A stretch of 64,000 nt of DNA. Origin: Leptospira bouyouniensis (lineage in GTDB: Bacteria > Spirochaetota > Leptospiria > Leptospirales > Leptospiraceae). Of this stretch, positions 9,185-17,926 are shown piece after piece. Location: assembly GCF_004769525.1 (NCBI RefSeq), contig NZ_RQFT01000007.1, forward strand, positions 186,001 through 250,000, read 5' to 3'. The notes under the pieces are model-generated. The model was not told where the DNA came from. It did not search any database and worked only from the letters and a program-made list of their open reading frames with translations. The translations under genes were made by a program, and so were the position numbers. How positions within the stretch are numbered: the stretch's first letter is position 1; every line of letters begins with the position of its first letter.

Positions 9185-10120
9185 ATGGCAGAACAAACCC
9201 AACACGCATTGGGAGACATAGCCGCACGTCAGCTGGCAAATACGGTCAAAACGAATGCACAATACGGCGCAATCACCCCACGTTTTTTAGTTAGGTTACT
9301 CGATTGGAAACCTTTAGAAGCAGGGGTTCTCCGAGTCAACCGCGTAAAATCCAATACTCAAGTGGATGTACTTTGCGGACAAAAGGGAGAACAAGAACTT
9401 CCAGAAACATTTGTTAACTACGAAGAAAAACCTCGTGAATACACTCTTAGTTTAATTTCCACAATCCTTGATGTTCAAACAAGAGTTTCAGATTTATACA
9501 GTTCTCCACACGAACAAATTAATGAACAACTACGACTAGCAATTGAAAGCGTTAAAGAAAAACAAGAATTGGAACTCATCAATAATGATGATTATGGATT
9601 ATTAAAAAATGTTCCGGCTCACCAACGAATTAATACAAGAAAAGGACCTCCTACTCCGGATGATTTAGATGATTTGATTACAAAAGTTTGGAAAGAACCT
9701 TCTTTCTTTTTAGCACATCCACTTGCAATCGCTGCCTTTGGTCGTGAATGTACAAGAAGAGGTGTTCCTCCAGCAACTGTAACTCTGTTTGGTGCTCAAT
9801 TTTTAACATGGAGAGGTCTGCCACTCATTCCTACTGATAAACTTCTTGTAAATGGAGAAACAACACCAAAGTCCGCAGTTGGAACTTCTAGTATTTTACT
9901 GTTGAGAGTTGGTGAAAAAAAACAAGGGGTAGTCGGATTATACCAATCAAACCTTCCAGGGGAACAAACTCCGGGACTTTCTGTTCGGTTTATGGGAATT
10001 AATCGATCAGCCATTGGATCCTATTTGATTTCTCTCTACTGCTCCGCAGCTATACTCACTGACGATGCGATTGCCTCACTCGACAATGTAGATGTGGGAA
10101 ATTATTATGAATACAAATGA
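9185..10120 (+). CDS. srpI: Family 2A encapsulin shell protein (SrpI-like)
   Basis: This is the shell protomer of a Family 2A encapsulin, an HK97-fold protein that self-assembles into a hollow icosahedral compartment in the cytoplasm. The 311 residues match my recollection of cyanobacterial SrpI almost end to end: an N-terminal arm AARQLANTVKT, ITPRFLVRLLDW, EAGVLRVNRV, the long block RVSDLYSSPHEQI...LRLAIE and KEKQELELIN, PTPDDLDDLITKVWK, PSFFLAHPLAIAAFGRE, APTVTLFGAQF-like segment, GLSVRFMGIN and a C-terminus ending EYK. There is no inserted cyclic-nucleotide-binding domain, which separates it from Family 2B. An AGAGG Shine-Dalgarno sequence sits 6 bases before the ATG. The gene overlaps the desulfurase cargo gene by 14 bases. 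Confidence 0.95.
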   Translation: MAEQTQHALGDIAARQLANTVKTNAQYGAITPRFLVRLLDWKPLEAGVLRVNRVKSNTQVDVLCGQKGEQELPETFVNYEEKPREYTLSLISTILDVQTRVSDLYSSPHEQINEQLRLAIESVKEKQELELINNDDYGLLKNVPAHQRINTRKGPPTPDDLDDLITKVWKEPSFFLAHPLAIAAFGRECTRRGVPPATVTLFGAQFLTWRGLPLIPTDKLLVNGETTPKSAVGTSSILLLRVGEKKQGVVGLYQSNLPGEQTPGLSVRFMGINRSAIGSYLISLYCSAAILTDDAIASLDNVDVGNYYEYK

Positions 10121-11630
10121 TCCGAGTTTTTTAAATCTAAAACCGGACTCATTCATTAATGGTTCCTCATCGCATTTTCCTGACGAAAAAACGTTAGAAA
10201 AAATGGCGAAGGAAATGTATGGAGTATTGCAATCGTTTGGTGGAAGTAATCTACCGACAACAAGTTTTCCATTAAATGACTTCACTTCGAAAAATATTCC
10301 AAAAGAGTCCTTACCTTACTTAGAAGATTTAAAATTAACGGATACTGGTTTTTCCTATTCTGATTTTCAGTCTTTTCCGAGTATCAACATACCTCAGTCA
10401 GGTGGTGGGAACCTCGCATCCGCAAGGAGAGATTTTCCAATCCTAACAGAAACAGTCAATGGAAAACCATTGGTTTGGCTCGACAATGCCGCTACCACTC
10501 AAAAACCAACTTCTGTGATCGAAAGATTATCTCATTTTTATCTTCATGAGAATTCGAATATTCATCGTGCCGCTCACACTTTAGCGGCGAGGTCAACTGA
10601 CGCATATGAAAAAGCGAGATCACTTGTCCAAGGTTTTATAGGAGCAGGGAGTGTTGAAGAAGTTGTGTTTGTAAGAGGAACGACAGAAGGTATCAATCTA
10701 CTTTCCAATATTTTATCAGACAAATACATCCAATCAGGTGATGAAATTCTCATTACTCATTTAGAGCACCATGCAAACATCGTTCCTTGGCAAATGGTTT
10801 GCGCTAAAAAAGGAGCAAAACTAAGAGTTGCGCCAGTTGACGATTCAGGACAAATCATTCTAAGTGAATACGAACGTTTGTTAAACTCGAAGACAAAAAT
10901 TGTTTCAATCACACAAGTTTCAAATGCTCTAGGTACTGTCGTTCCTGTAGAAGAGATGACAAAGTCTGCACATAAAGTAGGAGCCCTTGTGATTGTGGAT
11001 GGAGCGCAATCCGTATCTCATATGCCTGTTAATGTCCAGGAAATTGATTGCGACTTCTTTGTCTTTAGTGGGCATAAACTTTTTGCTCCAACTGGCATCG
11101 GTGTTGTCTATGGAAAAAAATCGATATTAGATAGTTTGCCTCCTTGGCAAGGTGGAGGGAATATGATCAAAGATGTTAATTTTGATCACACTACCTTTCA
11201 AGATGCTCCCTTTCGTTTTGAAGCAGGAACTGGTAACATCGCCGACGCAGTTGGTCTAGGAGCTGCTATCGAATATTTGAATCGATTCGGAATGAAACAT
11301 ATTTCTGCATTCGAACACGATCTTTTGGAATATGGCACCAAAGAACTGTTAAAGGTTCCAGGACTCCATTTGATTGGAACAGCAAAAGATAAAGCCGGAG
11401 TTTTATCCTTTGTTATTGATGGATTCAAAACAGAAGAAATTGGGAAAAAACTAGCAGAAGAAGGCATTGCCGTTCGTGCCGGTCACCATTGTGCACAACC
11501 AATCTTAAGAAGATTTGGATTGGAATCAACCGTGAGACCTTCCCTCGCCTTTTACAATTCTTGTGAAGATATTGATTCACTCATAAGGGTGTTGTATGGA
11601 TTAGGTAGCCGGAATCGTTTAGGTCTTTAG
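10107..11630 (+). CDS. Cysteine desulfurase with N-terminal encapsulin-loading extension (SufS-like, CyD)
   Basis: This PLP enzyme removes sulfur from L-cysteine, giving alanine and a cysteine persulfide. The SufS-type core starts near residue 103 (ARRDFPIL, then WLDNAATTQKP) and carries the PLP lysine K324 (SGHKLFAPTG) and catalytic cysteine C462 (RAGHHCAQP). Ahead of it lie ~100 extra residues rich in Ser, Pro, Asn and Phe with one likely amphipathic helix (FPDEKTLEKMAKEMYG) and a glycine linker (SGGGN). Ordinary SufS proteins (~405 residues) lack this. In characterised Family 2A systems such an extension directs the desulfurase into the shell. I chose ATG 10107 because GGGA precedes it at a good distance; an in-frame ATG at 10092 has no such site. 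It overlaps the shell gene by 14 bases in another frame. Confidence 0.95.
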   Translation: MNTNDPSFLNLKPDSFINGSSSHFPDEKTLEKMAKEMYGVLQSFGGSNLPTTSFPLNDFTSKNIPKESLPYLEDLKLTDTGFSYSDFQSFPSINIPQSGGGNLASARRDFPILTETVNGKPLVWLDNAATTQKPTSVIERLSHFYLHENSNIHRAAHTLAARSTDAYEKARSLVQGFIGAGSVEEVVFVRGTTEGINLLSNILSDKYIQSGDEILITHLEHHANIVPWQMVCAKKGAKLRVAPVDDSGQIILSEYERLLNSKTKIVSITQVSNALGTVVPVEEMTKSAHKVGALVIVDGAQSVSHMPVNVQEIDCDFFVFSGHKLFAPTGIGVVYGKKSILDSLPPWQGGGNMIKDVNFDHTTFQDAPFRFEAGTGNIADAVGLGAAIEYLNRFGMKHISAFEHDLLEYGTKELLKVPGLHLIGTAKDKAGVLSFVIDGFKTEEIGKKLAEEGIAVRAGHHCAQPILRRFGLESTVRPSLAFYNSCEDIDSLIRVLYGLGSRNRLGL

Positions 11631-11631
11631 T

Positions 11632-12498
11632 TCAAATGGTAAAATCCAAACCTTGGATTTCATTCGAACTTCTGACTCTGACTTCTGATTTCTGATACAC
11701 AACCGAATAAGGAGGAATGCTTTGGGTAATCCAAGCATTCCCTCCAATGATGGATTGTTTTCCAATGACCGTTTCACCACCTAGGATAGTGGCTCCTGCA
11801 TAAATCACAACACCCTCTTCAATCGTTGGATGGCGTTTTTGTTTCGCCAAAGATTTGTTTACCGACAAAGCTCCAAGAGTCACACCTTGGTAAATTTTTA
11901 CGTTGTCCGCAATACGTGTAGTTTCTCCGATCACAATCCCTGTTCCATGATCCATAAAAAATGCTCTTCCAATTTCTGCGCCGGGATGAATGTCAATTCC
12001 TGTTGCTTCATGAGCCACACCTGACAATAGCTTTGGAAAAATAGGCAATGATGCCTTAAAAAAATAATTCGCAACTCTGTGCACAGCACCAGCATAAAAT
12101 CCTGAATAGGCGAGGATGACTTCATGAATACTTTCAGCAGCAGGATCACCTAAAAATGCTGCTTCTGCATCTTCCCACATCCATTGGTATAAACCAGGAA
12201 GTTTGGCAATGAAGTTATGTAAAATCTCATCTAACGCAACCAGACGACCAAGTTCTTTTTCAGCATATGTTGCATATGGTTCTAATAAGTTTTTCCAACG
12301 AATCCGAAAGAGTTCTAATTGGTCCATAATTTGTTCTTTGGATGAAAAGTTACGTTCTGAGTGATAACCAGAAAAGAGGATAGAGAACAATTCTTCCAAA
12401 AAACGGTTTGCCACTTGTTTACCACCCACCACTGTTTCAGGGATTGATTGGCGATTAAGTATTAAATTATATAATTCATCTTGCCCGTTCGATAACAT
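11632..12498 (-). CDS. cysE: Serine O-acetyltransferase (EpsC/SrpH-type CysE)
   Basis: This enzyme makes O-acetylserine from serine and acetyl-CoA, the precursor of cysteine. The C-terminal half is a left-handed parallel beta-helix of hexapeptide repeats (ATGIDIHPGAEIG, VKIYQGVTLGA, VVIYAGATILGG, GKQSIIGGNAWI) with the catalytic MDHGTGIVIGETT and the RHPTIEEGV segment; the N-terminal half is the helical domain of the longer EpsC class. Its stop lies two bases from the convergent desulfurase stop. Serine acetyltransferases are recurrent neighbours of Family 2A encapsulins (SrpH in cyanobacteria), so it probably feeds cysteine to the compartment's desulfurase. I placed the start at ATG 12498; the frame stays open to a TTG at 12564. 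Confidence 0.93.
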   Translation of the reverse strand: MLSNGQDELYNLILNRQSIPETVVGGKQVANRFLEELFSILFSGYHSERNFSSKEQIMDQLELFRIRWKNLLEPYATYAEKELGRLVALDEILHNFIAKLPGLYQWMWEDAEAAFLGDPAAESIHEVILAYSGFYAGAVHRVANYFFKASLPIFPKLLSGVAHEATGIDIHPGAEIGRAFFMDHGTGIVIGETTRIADNVKIYQGVTLGALSVNKSLAKQKRHPTIEEGVVIYAGATILGGETVIGKQSIIGGNAWITQSIPPYSVVYQKSEVRVRSSNEIQGLDFTI

Positions 12499-12641
12499 AT
12501 AAACTAGTTCGAAATGTATTGGAATCAATGAGAATGCGAAAAATTGGAATCTCTGAAAAACCAACTCAAAATCGATAAATCAGATGTACATCCAAGACAA
12601 AATATTGAATACGATTGTCCGATTGACCCCATTTCTTTCTC

Positions 12642-14519
12642 ATGGACATTGTGCTAGTCTCTGTATCAAAACTTTCCAAAACCATCGGCGAAAAAAAACT
12701 TTTTACCAACCTTGATTTCTCTATCAGTGAAGGAGAAAAACTTGCCATCGTTGGAATCAATGGATCGGGTAAGTCTACCTTACTACGTGCCATACTGGGA
12801 AAAGAAGAAACAGACTCTGGACAAATCATCAAAAACAATAACCTAAAAATTGCTATCCTCGACCAAAATCCCATCTTTGATCCAAAGGAAACCATCCTCG
12901 ACCATATTTACAAAGGAGACAACAAACTCGTTAAAACCATTCGTAAGTATGAAGACATATGTGAACGAATGAGCGAAGGGGAAGAAGGACTCGATGAAGA
13001 ATTTACAAATGCCTCACAGGAAATGGATAGGCTTTCTGCTTGGGATTATGAACAACAAATCAAATCCATCTTACGTGAATTAGGTGTTGAAAAACTTGAA
13101 CGTAAGATGTCTGAATTATCAGGTGGAATGTTAAAAAAGGTAGAACTTGCCAAATCTTTAATTGATGAAAGTAATTTACTGATTTTAGATGAGCCTACAA
13201 ACCATTTGGATGTAAAATCCATATTATGGTTAGAAGACTATCTTGCCAACTTAGACAAGGCAATCCTTCTCATTACACATGATCGTTATTTTTTAGATCG
13301 GATCGTAACAAAAATTTTGGAACTTGATCGTGGGAATTATTTTTTATACGAAGGGAACTATTCAGTTTATTTAGAGAGAAAAGTCGAAAGAGAAGAAACT
13401 CTTCAAAAACAAGAAGACAAAATCAAACAATTTTTGAAACAAGAAGTGAAATGGCTCAAACGCCAACCTAAAGCTCGAACCACAAAACAAAAGGCAAGAA
13501 TTGATCGAGCAAACGAATTACAATCGAGAGAAAAACGAGAAATCCAAAAAGATTTAGAACTGAGTGTCGCCGCAAAACGCCAAGGAAAAACTATATTAGA
13601 AATCCATAATCTCAAAAAATCAATTGGTGAAAAAGTTCTCATCAATGATTTTACCTATACTTTTAAAGCGAAGGAAAGACTGGGTATCATTGGTCCAAAT
13701 GGAATCGGAAAATCCACTTTACTCAATTTAATGGCTGGACGACTAACACCAGATAGCGGCTATTTAAAACCAGGACTCAATACCAAAGTTGGATATTTTG
13801 ACCAAACAAGTTCTGAACTTCCATTAGAACGAAATGTATTAGAATACATCAAAGATGTTGCAGGTGAGATGATTGAAACCGAATCTGGTGAAAAAATTTC
13901 AGCAGCGAAAATGTTGGAACGATTTTTATTTGATGGGAAATTACAATATACACCAATCGCCAAACTTTCTGGAGGTGAAAGACGAAGACTATTCCTAGTT
14001 CAAATTTTAATGACGGGTCCAAATTTTCTCATCTTGGATGAACCAACTAATGATTTGGATATCCAAACTCTTTCTGTTTTGGAATCCTTTTTAGATGAGT
14101 TCCCTGGCACTGTGGTGATTGTATCACATGATCGTTATTTTCTCGATCGAACCGCAGAAAGCTTACTCATCTTTCGCAAAGAAGGAAAACTCGACCACTT
14201 CATTGGAACTTTCTCTTCCTTTTTAGAACAAGATACATTAGAGATTGAAAACGAACCAGGTTCTAATCCACCCACAGTGATTCCAGAAAGGATTCAAACT
14301 GTGGAAAAACCTAAAAAATCAAAACAAGACCTAAAAAAAATCCAATCCCTAGAAAAAGACATCGCATCACTCGAAGAGAAAAAAACAATCTTAGAATCTA
14401 AATTGAGTACATTCGCAAATAATCATATGGAATTAAACAAAATAACGAAAGAAATCCAAACAATCGAGGCGGAAATTCTTTACAAAATGGAGGAATGGGA
14501 AATGTTTCATTCCGAATGA
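12642..14519 (+). CDS. ABC-F family ATPase (Uup/EttA-like)
   Basis: This is a soluble protein with two ABC ATPase domains and no membrane part, the ABC-F class that acts on ribosomes (translation factors such as EttA/Uup, some antibiotic-protection proteins). Domain 1 (about residues 1-240) has Walker A GINGSGKST, the signature LSGGMLKK and Walker B LLILDEPTNHLD. A basic linker follows (VKWLKRQPKARTTKQKAR). Domain 2 (about 320-530) has GPNGIGKST, LSGGERRR and FLILDEPTNDLD. The last ~70 residues form a lysine/glutamate-rich coiled coil typical of Uup. Both catalytic glutamates are present. It is divergent from the acetyltransferase gene and overlaps the downstream phosphatase gene. Confidence 0.93.
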   Translation: MDIVLVSVSKLSKTIGEKKLFTNLDFSISEGEKLAIVGINGSGKSTLLRAILGKEETDSGQIIKNNNLKIAILDQNPIFDPKETILDHIYKGDNKLVKTIRKYEDICERMSEGEEGLDEEFTNASQEMDRLSAWDYEQQIKSILRELGVEKLERKMSELSGGMLKKVELAKSLIDESNLLILDEPTNHLDVKSILWLEDYLANLDKAILLITHDRYFLDRIVTKILELDRGNYFLYEGNYSVYLERKVEREETLQKQEDKIKQFLKQEVKWLKRQPKARTTKQKARIDRANELQSREKREIQKDLELSVAAKRQGKTILEIHNLKKSIGEKVLINDFTYTFKAKERLGIIGPNGIGKSTLLNLMAGRLTPDSGYLKPGLNTKVGYFDQTSSELPLERNVLEYIKDVAGEMIETESGEKISAAKMLERFLFDGKLQYTPIAKLSGGERRRLFLVQILMTGPNFLILDEPTNDLDIQTLSVLESFLDEFPGTVVIVSHDRYFLDRTAESLLIFRKEGKLDHFIGTFSSFLEQDTLEIENEPGSNPPTVIPERIQTVEKPKKSKQDLKKIQSLEKDIASLEEKKTILESKLSTFANNHMELNKITKEIQTIEAEILYKMEEWEMFHSE

Positions 14520-16249
14520 AAACGGTCCACTACACAAGAATTCTGCTTTGGACCCCCATTATCCTCATTGGGTATTTTATAGCCGCACAGGTTGGATTTA
14601 ATATTGCCTTCCTCAATAGCCAAGTTTCACCCGTTTGGCCCCCAGAAGGAGTAGGACTCTCCTCCCTTTTGCTCCTTGGTCCTGTGGCTTTGCCAGGAAT
14701 ATACCTCGGTGCTACCTTTGCGAATTTTTATAATAACCCACACTTCCAAACAGCGTTTATTATAGGGATCGGAAACACTCTCAGTAGTTATGTCAATTAT
14801 AGTATTATCAAACGAGTAACGGAAAAAACAGATCCATTGTATTCAACAAAGGATTTAATTTATTTCTTAAGCATTGGAACCTTTCCTGGATCATTTATTA
14901 GTGCAGTACTTGGAGTCACAAGTTTATGGTATTGGGATTTTTTATCTTCTGAATTGTACTTCAATGTGTTCTTTACTTGGTTTTCAGGTGAGATGCTTGG
15001 GTTTCTCATCGTAGCACCCCTACTTTATGTTTGGTTTTATCCTAAATCCAAATTAAATTTAGAACTATCTAAACAATTAGAACTTTTCCTCTGGATCATC
15101 ATTGTATATATTTCGGGCTCTATTGCTTTTAGCGATGAATGGCCCCTTCTTTTTCTTCCCATCCCTTTTGTCATTGTCACAAGTATTCGGTTCCGCCAAT
15201 TTGGTGCCACTTTATCAACTGTTGTTTTATCTTACACTGCTGTCACACTCACAATAGAAGGGAAAGGTGTATTTGCGAGGCGAGATGCCAGCGGCCTTTC
15301 AATCAATGATTCACTGATCTTTTTAGATGCGTTTTTATTTTGTATCAGTGGGATTGCCTATTTCCTTGTCACTGCCACACGAGAAAGAGAACGAGCCCAA
15401 GAAACTTCTCTAAAGTCATTACAAGTGTTAAACGAACTTAAAGAAAAAGCCAATGAGGAATTGGAACAAAAAGTTTTAGAACGTACTGCTGTCATCGAAG
15501 AACAAAGGATCGAAATTGAAAAACAATTGGATATGGCGAAACGCATCCAAGAATCGCTTTTCCCACAAAAAGAAATTGTACCCAATGGCGTAGAAATTTT
15601 ATTCAAAAATATCCCAATGATGAAAGTTGGTGGTGATTTATATGATATTATCTGGAAACAAGACAAACAAGAATTAGGTGTATTTATCTGCGATGTATCT
15701 GGGCATGGGATCCCAGCTGCCTTATTAAGTGCTCTTGTTAAAACTTCACTTGAAAAATGGAAAGAAGACCCCAAGGACTTAAAAGAAAGTTTGGAATCGA
15801 TCCGTACCCAAATCATTCCAAATTTAAGAGAACATTTTGTAACCGCAAGCCTCGTCCATTTACAGACGGAGACTGGTGTTCTCACTTTTGCACGCGCAGG
15901 CCATTTCCCTTTATTCATCATTCGAAATTCGGGTGCCATATTTAGTTTAAAACCGATGGGAAGGATCATCACACCAATCTTCGATATCCTAGCGGAAGAA
16001 GAAAAGTTCCAACTTGAAAAAGGAGATTTGATTGTGATGTTAACAGATGGCCTCACAGAAGCAAGAGATCCTTCCTCCTTACAAATGTTTGGTGAAGATA
16101 ATCTCCTACAACTTGTATGTGACCTCCGAAGCCAACCTTTAATAACAATTCGAGATGAAGTATTCCAATTCGTCATCCACCTTTCGGGAGGAATTCGTGC
16201 CATCCAAGACGATTTAACTCTTGGACTGATTCGTTACACGGGCGTATAA
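14495..16249 (+). CDS. MASE1 membrane sensor with SpoIIE/PP2C-type serine phosphatase
   Basis: The N-terminal ~300 residues are a MASE1 membrane sensor of about eight helices (SPVWPPEGVGLSSLLLLG is diagnostic). A coiled coil (EELEQKVLERTAVIEEQRIEIEK region, about 310-350) leads into a RsbU/SpoIIE-like PP2C domain: KVGGDLYDI, FICDVSGHGIPAALLS, RAGHFPLFI, LTDGLTEARD and IQDDLTLG supply the metal-binding aspartates. Such phosphatases usually dephosphorylate an anti-anti-sigma factor, here under control of a signal sensed in the membrane. An RsbW-like kinase lies far away at 56101. The start is uncertain: ATG 14495 has GGAGGA touching it, while ATG 14516 overlaps the ABC-F stop as ATGA and has a weaker GGGA further upstream. 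Confidence 0.93.
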   Translation: MGNVSFRMKTVHYTRILLWTPIILIGYFIAAQVGFNIAFLNSQVSPVWPPEGVGLSSLLLLGPVALPGIYLGATFANFYNNPHFQTAFIIGIGNTLSSYVNYSIIKRVTEKTDPLYSTKDLIYFLSIGTFPGSFISAVLGVTSLWYWDFLSSELYFNVFFTWFSGEMLGFLIVAPLLYVWFYPKSKLNLELSKQLELFLWIIIVYISGSIAFSDEWPLLFLPIPFVIVTSIRFRQFGATLSTVVLSYTAVTLTIEGKGVFARRDASGLSINDSLIFLDAFLFCISGIAYFLVTATRERERAQETSLKSLQVLNELKEKANEELEQKVLERTAVIEEQRIEIEKQLDMAKRIQESLFPQKEIVPNGVEILFKNIPMMKVGGDLYDIIWKQDKQELGVFICDVSGHGIPAALLSALVKTSLEKWKEDPKDLKESLESIRTQIIPNLREHFVTASLVHLQTETGVLTFARAGHFPLFIIRNSGAIFSLKPMGRIITPIFDILAEEEKFQLEKGDLIVMLTDGLTEARDPSSLQMFGEDNLLQLVCDLRSQPLITIRDEVFQFVIHLSGGIRAIQDDLTLGLIRYTGV

Positions 16250-16314
16250 AGTAAAAACAAATCCAAACTTTAGTATGTGGACAAGGATCCCAATCTTTCA
16301 TCATCTGATCGTCT

Positions 16315-16668
16315 TCATGCATATGGAGGTGTTAAAAACTCTTCAATACATGGAAGAAGGATCTCCGATCGTTCCTCTTCGTTCATAGGTCCTAAGTCTC
16401 CTCCTTTATTGAAACGATTCACAGATCTTTGATAATCTGAATGATTGATCAAAAATGCCAGTTCAACTAGTTCTATTGAATTTCCATGAATTTGTCTAAT
16501 ATAAGCGCTACAAGAGATATAGGATCCGAAACTAGTGTTCTTTTGACGAAAGTACCTAATTTTATAAACAACTCCATATGGTGTATAACTTTGTAAATGA
16601 TTTGGGAAATGTTTCTTTTTTGTATCCATCCAATCGTAAAAATATACCAAAACTGACTCATTGTTCAT
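16315..16668 (-). CDS. Small protein of unknown function, leaderless paralog of the lipoprotein at 17362
   Basis: I do not recognise a family. The 117 residues align with the C-terminal part of the product of 17362-17922: the shared parts are a D-x-x-K-K start, YKIRYFR, S-F/I-GS-F/Y-ISC-AAY-like (GSYISCSAYIRQ) and an almost identical tail, GPMNEEERSEILLPCIEEFL. Two cysteines are conserved between the copies. This copy has no signal peptide, unlike its paralog. Its ATG overlaps the preceding stop as ATGA, so it is the last gene of a coupled four-gene minus-strand cluster. It may be a 5'-truncated duplicate that acquired a new start, or a genuine cytoplasmic form. Confidence 0.65.
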   Translation of the reverse strand: MNNESVLVYFYDWMDTKKKHFPNHLQSYTPYGVVYKIRYFRQKNTSFGSYISCSAYIRQIHGNSIELVELAFLINHSDYQRSVNRFNKGGDLGPMNEEERSEILLPCIEEFLTPPYA

Positions 16669-17354
16669 GGAACATCATTGCTTTCATTTGCCACATCACT
16701 TCGAAGGTTTAAAGATATTTCATCAATGGCTTCTTGGAATCCTTGTAAATACATGGTAGATACAATGTTTGGTTCATTAAAAGCATTCCCAAAATCACGT
16801 TTTTGAAATCGGTAAGGTATAAAAATGTACCAAGGGCTGATATAGCGTGTTGCCATTTGGGTATTCTTTTTCTCAGTGACCAAACGGTTTTGGTGGTATA
16901 ATTTAACCGTTATTTCTAAATTTAATTTCTCTTGGCATGGGTATAAACAAAGAGTTAACATTTGTAATACTTGAACTAGATTCCCTTCTTCCCAATCACT
17001 CTTGGGCCGATTTGCTACTACAAAAAGTACATAGTCTGTTTTAACATTCGTAAGTTCAAAATTTTTATCGTCTATGTTGTGAACATAGACTGTTTTCCAT
17101 TGGTATCGAGAATATCCTATTTGTTTTTGTTGTTTTGAAAAGTATTCATTCCATGGCATTCCAAACATGGGATTGATTTCAACATATCGTTTATGCCCTT
17201 TCTGATAGAACATTCGGTTTTGGTTTAAAATGGTGATGGATTCACCAATTTTGTTTTTCTCCAGTTCTTTCGGGAAGGTCCTGAGTTGGTGTTCTAAATT
17301 GGCAAAGGCACATTGAGTTATAAATAAAATACAACAGATTAAAATATATTTCAC
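16665..17354 (-). CDS. Secreted protein of unknown function
   Basis: I do not recognise this 229-residue protein. Residues 1-18 form a clear signal peptide (ILICCILFITQCAFA), with cleavage likely at AFA; a cysteine at position 15 could instead be read as a weak lipobox. The mature part is rich in aromatic residues (RYISPWYIFIPYRFQKRDFG) and looks mostly beta. It lies between two paralogous genes and its stop overlaps the next start by four bases, so it is made together with them. A role with those paralogs in the envelope is inference. Confidence 0.65.
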   Translation of the reverse strand: MKYILICCILFITQCAFANLEHQLRTFPKELEKNKIGESITILNQNRMFYQKGHKRYVEINPMFGMPWNEYFSKQQKQIGYSRYQWKTVYVHNIDDKNFELTNVKTDYVLFVVANRPKSDWEEGNLVQVLQMLTLCLYPCQEKLNLEITVKLYHQNRLVTEKKNTQMATRYISPWYIFIPYRFQKRDFGNAFNEPNIVSTMYLQGFQEAIDEISLNLRSDVANESNDVP

Positions 17355-17361
17355 AGACAGA

Positions 17362-17922
17362 TCATTCCTTGGTTTGGGGAGGGGTTAAAAATTCTTCGAT
17401 GCAAGGAAGAAGGATTTCAGCCCTTTCCTTTTCATTCATGGGGCCAAGTTCACCACCCCGAGGGATCATGGATTTATGATAGTCTGCGTAATTGACATTG
17501 AAAATCATCTCTAACATCTCGATGGATTTGGTATTGGTTTGGCGGAGGTAAGCTGCGCAGGAAATAAAGGAACCAATCGAAGTCAACTCTCTCCGAAAGT
17601 ATTGGATCTTATACGAATTAGAGTCCAGGTCATACACCCGAAGCCTATTGGGATATTGTTCCTTCTTTGTTTGCACCCACTCATGGATGTCCATTCCTGC
17701 TGGTAAATGGATGGGGTTTTTCGGATAGACCCTCCTCTCTTTTGGCAAAAGGCTTGCGCAAGAGTAAGAAAGAAGGGTTACAAGTATCAGGGATAGACGA
17801 AAGACCAAAACCATCCATGTGAAGGATTGATTCTTTGCTACGAAACCAGTCCTTTTTGGACAAATTGTACGGTTAAGGTCCATCTTCCGGCGTTTGGATT
17901 CTAGGGAATTTTTGTTGTACAA
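17362..17922 (-). CDS. Putative lipoprotein of unknown function, paralog of 16315
   Basis: The 186-residue product begins with ~35 charged residues, then a hydrophobic stretch ending in a lipobox-like LLSYSCAS, suggesting a spirochete-type lipoprotein. Because the hydrophobic run begins only at about residue 37, a later start inside the frame is possible (for example the Met before VLVFRLSLI). The C-terminal ~105 residues are shared with the product of 16315-16668, including GSFISCAAYLRQ and the tail GPMNEKERAEILLPCIEEFL. The shared domain has no family name that I know. It sits five bases downstream of the lipoprotein gene 17927-18298. Confidence 0.65.
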   Translation of the reverse strand: MYNKNSLESKRRKMDLNRTICPKRTGFVAKNQSFTWMVLVFRLSLILVTLLSYSCASLLPKERRVYPKNPIHLPAGMDIHEWVQTKKEQYPNRLRVYDLDSNSYKIQYFRRELTSIGSFISCAAYLRQTNTKSIEMLEMIFNVNYADYHKSMIPRGGELGPMNEKERAEILLPCIEEFLTPPQTKE

Positions 17923-17926
17923 TGAA

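Noticed and set aside
15358..16203. Long minus-strand open frame of 281 codons inside the MASE1-phosphatase gene
   Set aside because: It is antisense to a domain with complete PP2C motifs, is Ser/Arg-rich with no recognisable family, and has no ribosome-binding site; a shadow frame.
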